This document shows, in pieces, positions 6,695-7,382 of a DNA stretch of 7,382 nucleotides. The notes beneath the pieces are model-generated. The model was not told the DNA's origin. It ran no database searches and saw nothing but the letters and a program-made list of their open reading frames with translations. The position numbers were made by a program, and so were the translations under genes. Position 1 is the stretch's first letter. Every line of letters begins with the position of its first letter. Origin of the DNA: Oscillospiraceae bacterium (GTDB lineage: Bacteria > Bacillota > Clostridia > Oscillospirales > Acutalibacteraceae); NCBI GenBank assembly GCA_031267335.1, contig JAIRZH010000007.1, positions 1 to 7,382 of the forward strand, in the 5' to 3' direction.

Positions 6695-6844
6695 ATGAGT
6701 GAAAAACTTAATCTTAATCATTTTTTAATCAAAGAAACGTTCTTGAGTTTGGCGGGCTGTATACTAATCGTTTGCGGAATGAAGCAAATCATTAAACCAT
6801 ATGACTGCTTGTTACTTTGGATTAATTTACTGCTTTTGAGGTGA
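6695..6844 (+). CDS. small membrane protein, holin-like by position
   Basis: A 49-residue protein from ATG 6695, with an excellent GGAGG at 6683-6687. One hydrophobic segment spans about residues 16-29 (around L-S-L-A-G-C-I-L-I-V-C-G) and a second, rich in Leu, about 39-48 before a final Arg. Two short membrane segments directly after the tail gene fit a small holin or lysis-associated protein, but no family is recognised and no endolysin gene follows. The last codons overlap the ribosome binding site of the next gene, so the two are probably translated from one transcript beginning after the terminator at 6650-6682. Confidence 0.6.
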   Translation: MSEKLNLNHFLIKETFLSLAGCILIVCGMKQIIKPYDCLLLWINLLLLR

Positions 6845-6849
6845 TTTTT

Positions 6850-7245
6850 TTGGATTCGGCACAAAGATTTAAAATTCAGAGAATGCGAGAAGATGGTGAA
6901 ATTTATACTAAAATCGCAAGAGTCACGGGAGTTTTAGCAAACACAATCAAGTCGTTTTGCAGAAGAAATAACTTTAAAGTTTTGAAAATAAAAGACGATA
7001 AATCTCAAAATCTTTGTAAAAATTGCGGTAAAGAGCTGGTTCTGCGTAAAAAAACTAAACCAAAAAAATTTTGCTGCAAAACTTGTAAAAACAGGTGGTG
7101 GAATCAAAACAGAAAATGTTTGGCAAAGTCTGAAAATATAGTAATTTGCAAGCATTGCGGCAAGAAATTCACTGATTATCAAAATAGCAAAAAAATTTAC
7201 TGCAGTCATCAATGCTACATTAATTTTCGTTACAAAACTGTATAA
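6850..7245 (+). CDS. helix-turn-helix protein with two zinc-ribbon-like motifs
   Basis: I place the start at TTG 6850, because GAGGTG at 6838-6843 is a near-ideal ribosome binding site six bases upstream; a GTG at 6841 in the same frame would lie within that site. The product has 131 residues. Residues about 5-41 form a sigma-region-4/resolvase-like helix-turn-helix (Y-T-K-I-A-R-V-T-G-V then N-T-I-K-S-F-C-R-R-N). Two treble-clef or zinc-ribbon motifs follow: C56, C59 with C75 or C76 and C79, and C100, C103 with C118 and C122. Proteins of this design occur on Bacillota mobile elements, often labelled sigma-70-like. It should bind DNA, but target and role are unknown. It overlaps the upstream membrane-protein gene's end only through its ribosome binding site and is followed by a strong terminator. 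Confidence 0.75.
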   Translation: MDSAQRFKIQRMREDGEIYTKIARVTGVLANTIKSFCRRNNFKVLKIKDDKSQNLCKNCGKELVLRKKTKPKKFCCKTCKNRWWNQNRKCLAKSENIVICKHCGKKFTDYQNSKKIYCSHQCYINFRYKTV

Positions 7246-7267
7246 ACACTTAATTTTATTATCACTT

Positions 7268-7291
7268 GGAGCCGTAAAACGGCTCCTTTTT
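7268..7291 (+). terminator. strong rho-independent terminator
   Basis: GGAGCCGT (7268-7275) pairs with ACGGCTCC (7279-7286) around the loop AAA, followed by five T at 7287-7291. It closes the 6695-7245 operon, 23 bases after the zinc-ribbon gene's stop. Confidence 0.93.
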
Positions 7292-7329
7292 CATGCTTAA
7301 TTTTAAATTTAATTTTGGAGGAATATTTT

Positions 7330-7382
7330 ATGTTTATAAATACAAATTTGAAAGTCTTTGAAAACACTGATTTTGGTAAGGT
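7330..7382 (+). CDS. probable phage antirepressor (BRO-N type), N-terminus only
   Basis: ATG at 7330 follows GGAGG at 7317-7321 with ideal spacing, and the frame is open to the window end (17 complete codons plus two bases). The visible sequence M-F-I-N-T-N-L-K-V-F-E-N-T-D-F-G-K followed by V matches the usual opening of BRO-N/antirepressor proteins, in which L-x-V-F-x-N-x-x-F-G is followed by V-R. Such proteins relieve repressor control or act as late regulators in prophages. The call depends on one short motif. It is transcribed separately from the preceding gene, being downstream of the strong terminator. Confidence 0.55.
   Translation, partial: MFINTNLKVFENTDFGK

Overview
This AT-rich window reads as a decayed prophage or phage-remnant island in a low-GC host. 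Its gene families (P27-type small terminase, Terminase_1-type large subunit, collar-type tail protein, a helix-turn-helix/zinc-ribbon protein, a BRO-type antirepressor start) and its strong GGAGG ribosome binding sites are most familiar from phages of Bacillota. The sequence alone does not fix the host; another AT-rich gut-type lineage is possible.

Layout from left to right: an A/T-rich leader, possibly with a divergent gene leaving the left edge; small terminase (228-605); a structured repeat here called E1 (604-722); large terminase (792-2471); a 16-codon stub of the next gene, overlapping the terminase stop, which ends exactly at a long hairpin here called E3 (2516-2654); a frameshifted ParB-domain gene (2687-3269); a radical SAM gene with two frameshifts (3367-4382); a minus-strand fragment of a four-helix-bundle (23S rRNA intervening-sequence type) gene (4481-4606) next to TTGTACA heptamer repeats; a frameshifted tail/collar gene (4663-6505, reading on to 6661); a second copy of the E1-type element, here called E2 (6517-6632), at the end of the tail gene; a terminator; a small membrane protein (6695-6844); a helix-turn-helix plus double zinc-ribbon protein (6850-7245); a strong terminator; and the start of a probable antirepressor (7330 onward).

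The expected portal, protease, capsid, connector and tape-measure genes are absent between terminase and tail. Together with four frameshifts in three genes, this says the phage is probably not functional. The frameshifts could still be assembly errors, since all are single-base changes in short runs or losses of a dinucleotide.

The most interesting signal is not a protein. E1 and E2 are two roughly 115-nt homologous elements with the same two-stem architecture, and paired base changes preserve both stems. E3 is a different, longer hairpin, but it too is preceded by ATTAGA, and it sits exactly where the structural module is missing.
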